A stretch of DNA of 55,536 nt, taken from NCBI GenBank assembly GCA_947372865.1, contig CANBVJ010000016.1, positions 1 through 55,536 on the forward strand. Direction: 5' to 3'. The stretch comes from Comamonadaceae bacterium. GTDB lineage: Bacteria > Pseudomonadota > Gammaproteobacteria > Burkholderiales > Burkholderiaceae_C. This document shows positions 55,388 through 55,536 of the stretch, in pieces. Numbering within the stretch: position 1 is the first letter of the stretch; each line of letters begins with the position of its first letter. A model generated the notes under the pieces. It was not told where the DNA came from. It was given only the letters and a program-made list of their open reading frames with translations, and searched no databases. The translations under genes were made by a program, and so were the position numbers.

Positions 55388-55536
55388 AAAGTTATAGGGT
55401 CAAGCCGCACGAGCAATTAGTATCAGTTAGCTTAACGCATTACTGCGCTTCCACACCTGACCTATCAACGTCCTGGTCTTGAACGACTCTTTAGGGGGCT
55501 CAAGGCCCCGGCAGATCTCATCTTGAAACGAGTTTC
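55388..55536 (-). rRNA. rrl: 23S ribosomal RNA, 3' end (cut by window)
   Basis: The minus-strand sequence matches the conserved end of bacterial 23S, including GTTGATAGGTCAGGTGTGGA and the final CGTGCGGCTTGACCCTATAA. The 3' end is placed near 55388 and is approximate. The remainder of the gene lies outside the window. About 180 bases of spacer separate it from 5S. Confidence 0.93.

Overview
The window looks like a chromosomal piece of a high-GC betaproteobacterium, most likely Burkholderiales and Comamonadaceae-like. The reasons are C-rich third codon positions, the gene set (Liv-type ABC operon with an embedded acyl-CoA ligase, paired M16 peptidases, reductive pyrimidine catabolism) and the sequence of the 23S/5S tail at the right end. 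Species cannot be fixed by reading alone.

Layout. 1-7.8 kb is ordinary core: a PaaG-like hydratase tail, an M61 peptidase coupled to dsbC, a UbiH-type hydroxylase, two small proteins, ychF and a class V aminotransferase. 7.8-14.4 kb is an accessory segment: a TacAT-like (GNAT/RHH) module diverging from a MazEF-like module, a cyclic-di-GMP-I riboswitch reading into a 22-codon leader ORF and a PCP-motif protein, then a small integron-type cassette array without an integrase (two complete attC-like sites and one half site). The array carries an AlbA_2 protein, an HNH + DEDDh-exonuclease fusion and a DUF5677-like protein, and it ends in an orphan BrnA-like antitoxin frame. 14.4-25.1 kb is a reductive pyrimidine degradation locus: a TetR/RutR-like regulator, a perfect 18-bp operator, preT, preA, dihydropyrimidinase, a 500-bp repeat block, an M20 carbamoyl-amidohydrolase and a four-gene NMT1-type ABC importer.

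25.2-37.7 kb holds an FAD oxidoreductase, a Phd/RelE-type pair with a frameshifted antitoxin, htpX, DUF3025, pyrC, a LysR regulator, a stress group (Hsp20, host-attachment protein, an FtsH), a TfoX-like protein, an Atm1-type ABC exporter and a YciA-type thioesterase. 37.8-45.9 kb is one operon (livHMGF, acyl-CoA ligase, two tandem livK-like binding proteins) closed by a good terminator. 46-54.9 kb holds spoT, greB, two M16 peptidases, ftsY, an orphan YnjB-like binding protein and a lactonase-like protein that seems short at its C-terminus. The right end holds, on the minus strand, the rRNA operon terminator, 5S and the 3' end of 23S.

The most unusual content is the accessory segment at 9.4-14.4 kb: a second-messenger riboswitch in front of an uncharacterised protein, next to cassette-borne nuclease and AlbA genes that resemble defence genes. 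All functional statements rest on motif recognition by eye; no database search was run.
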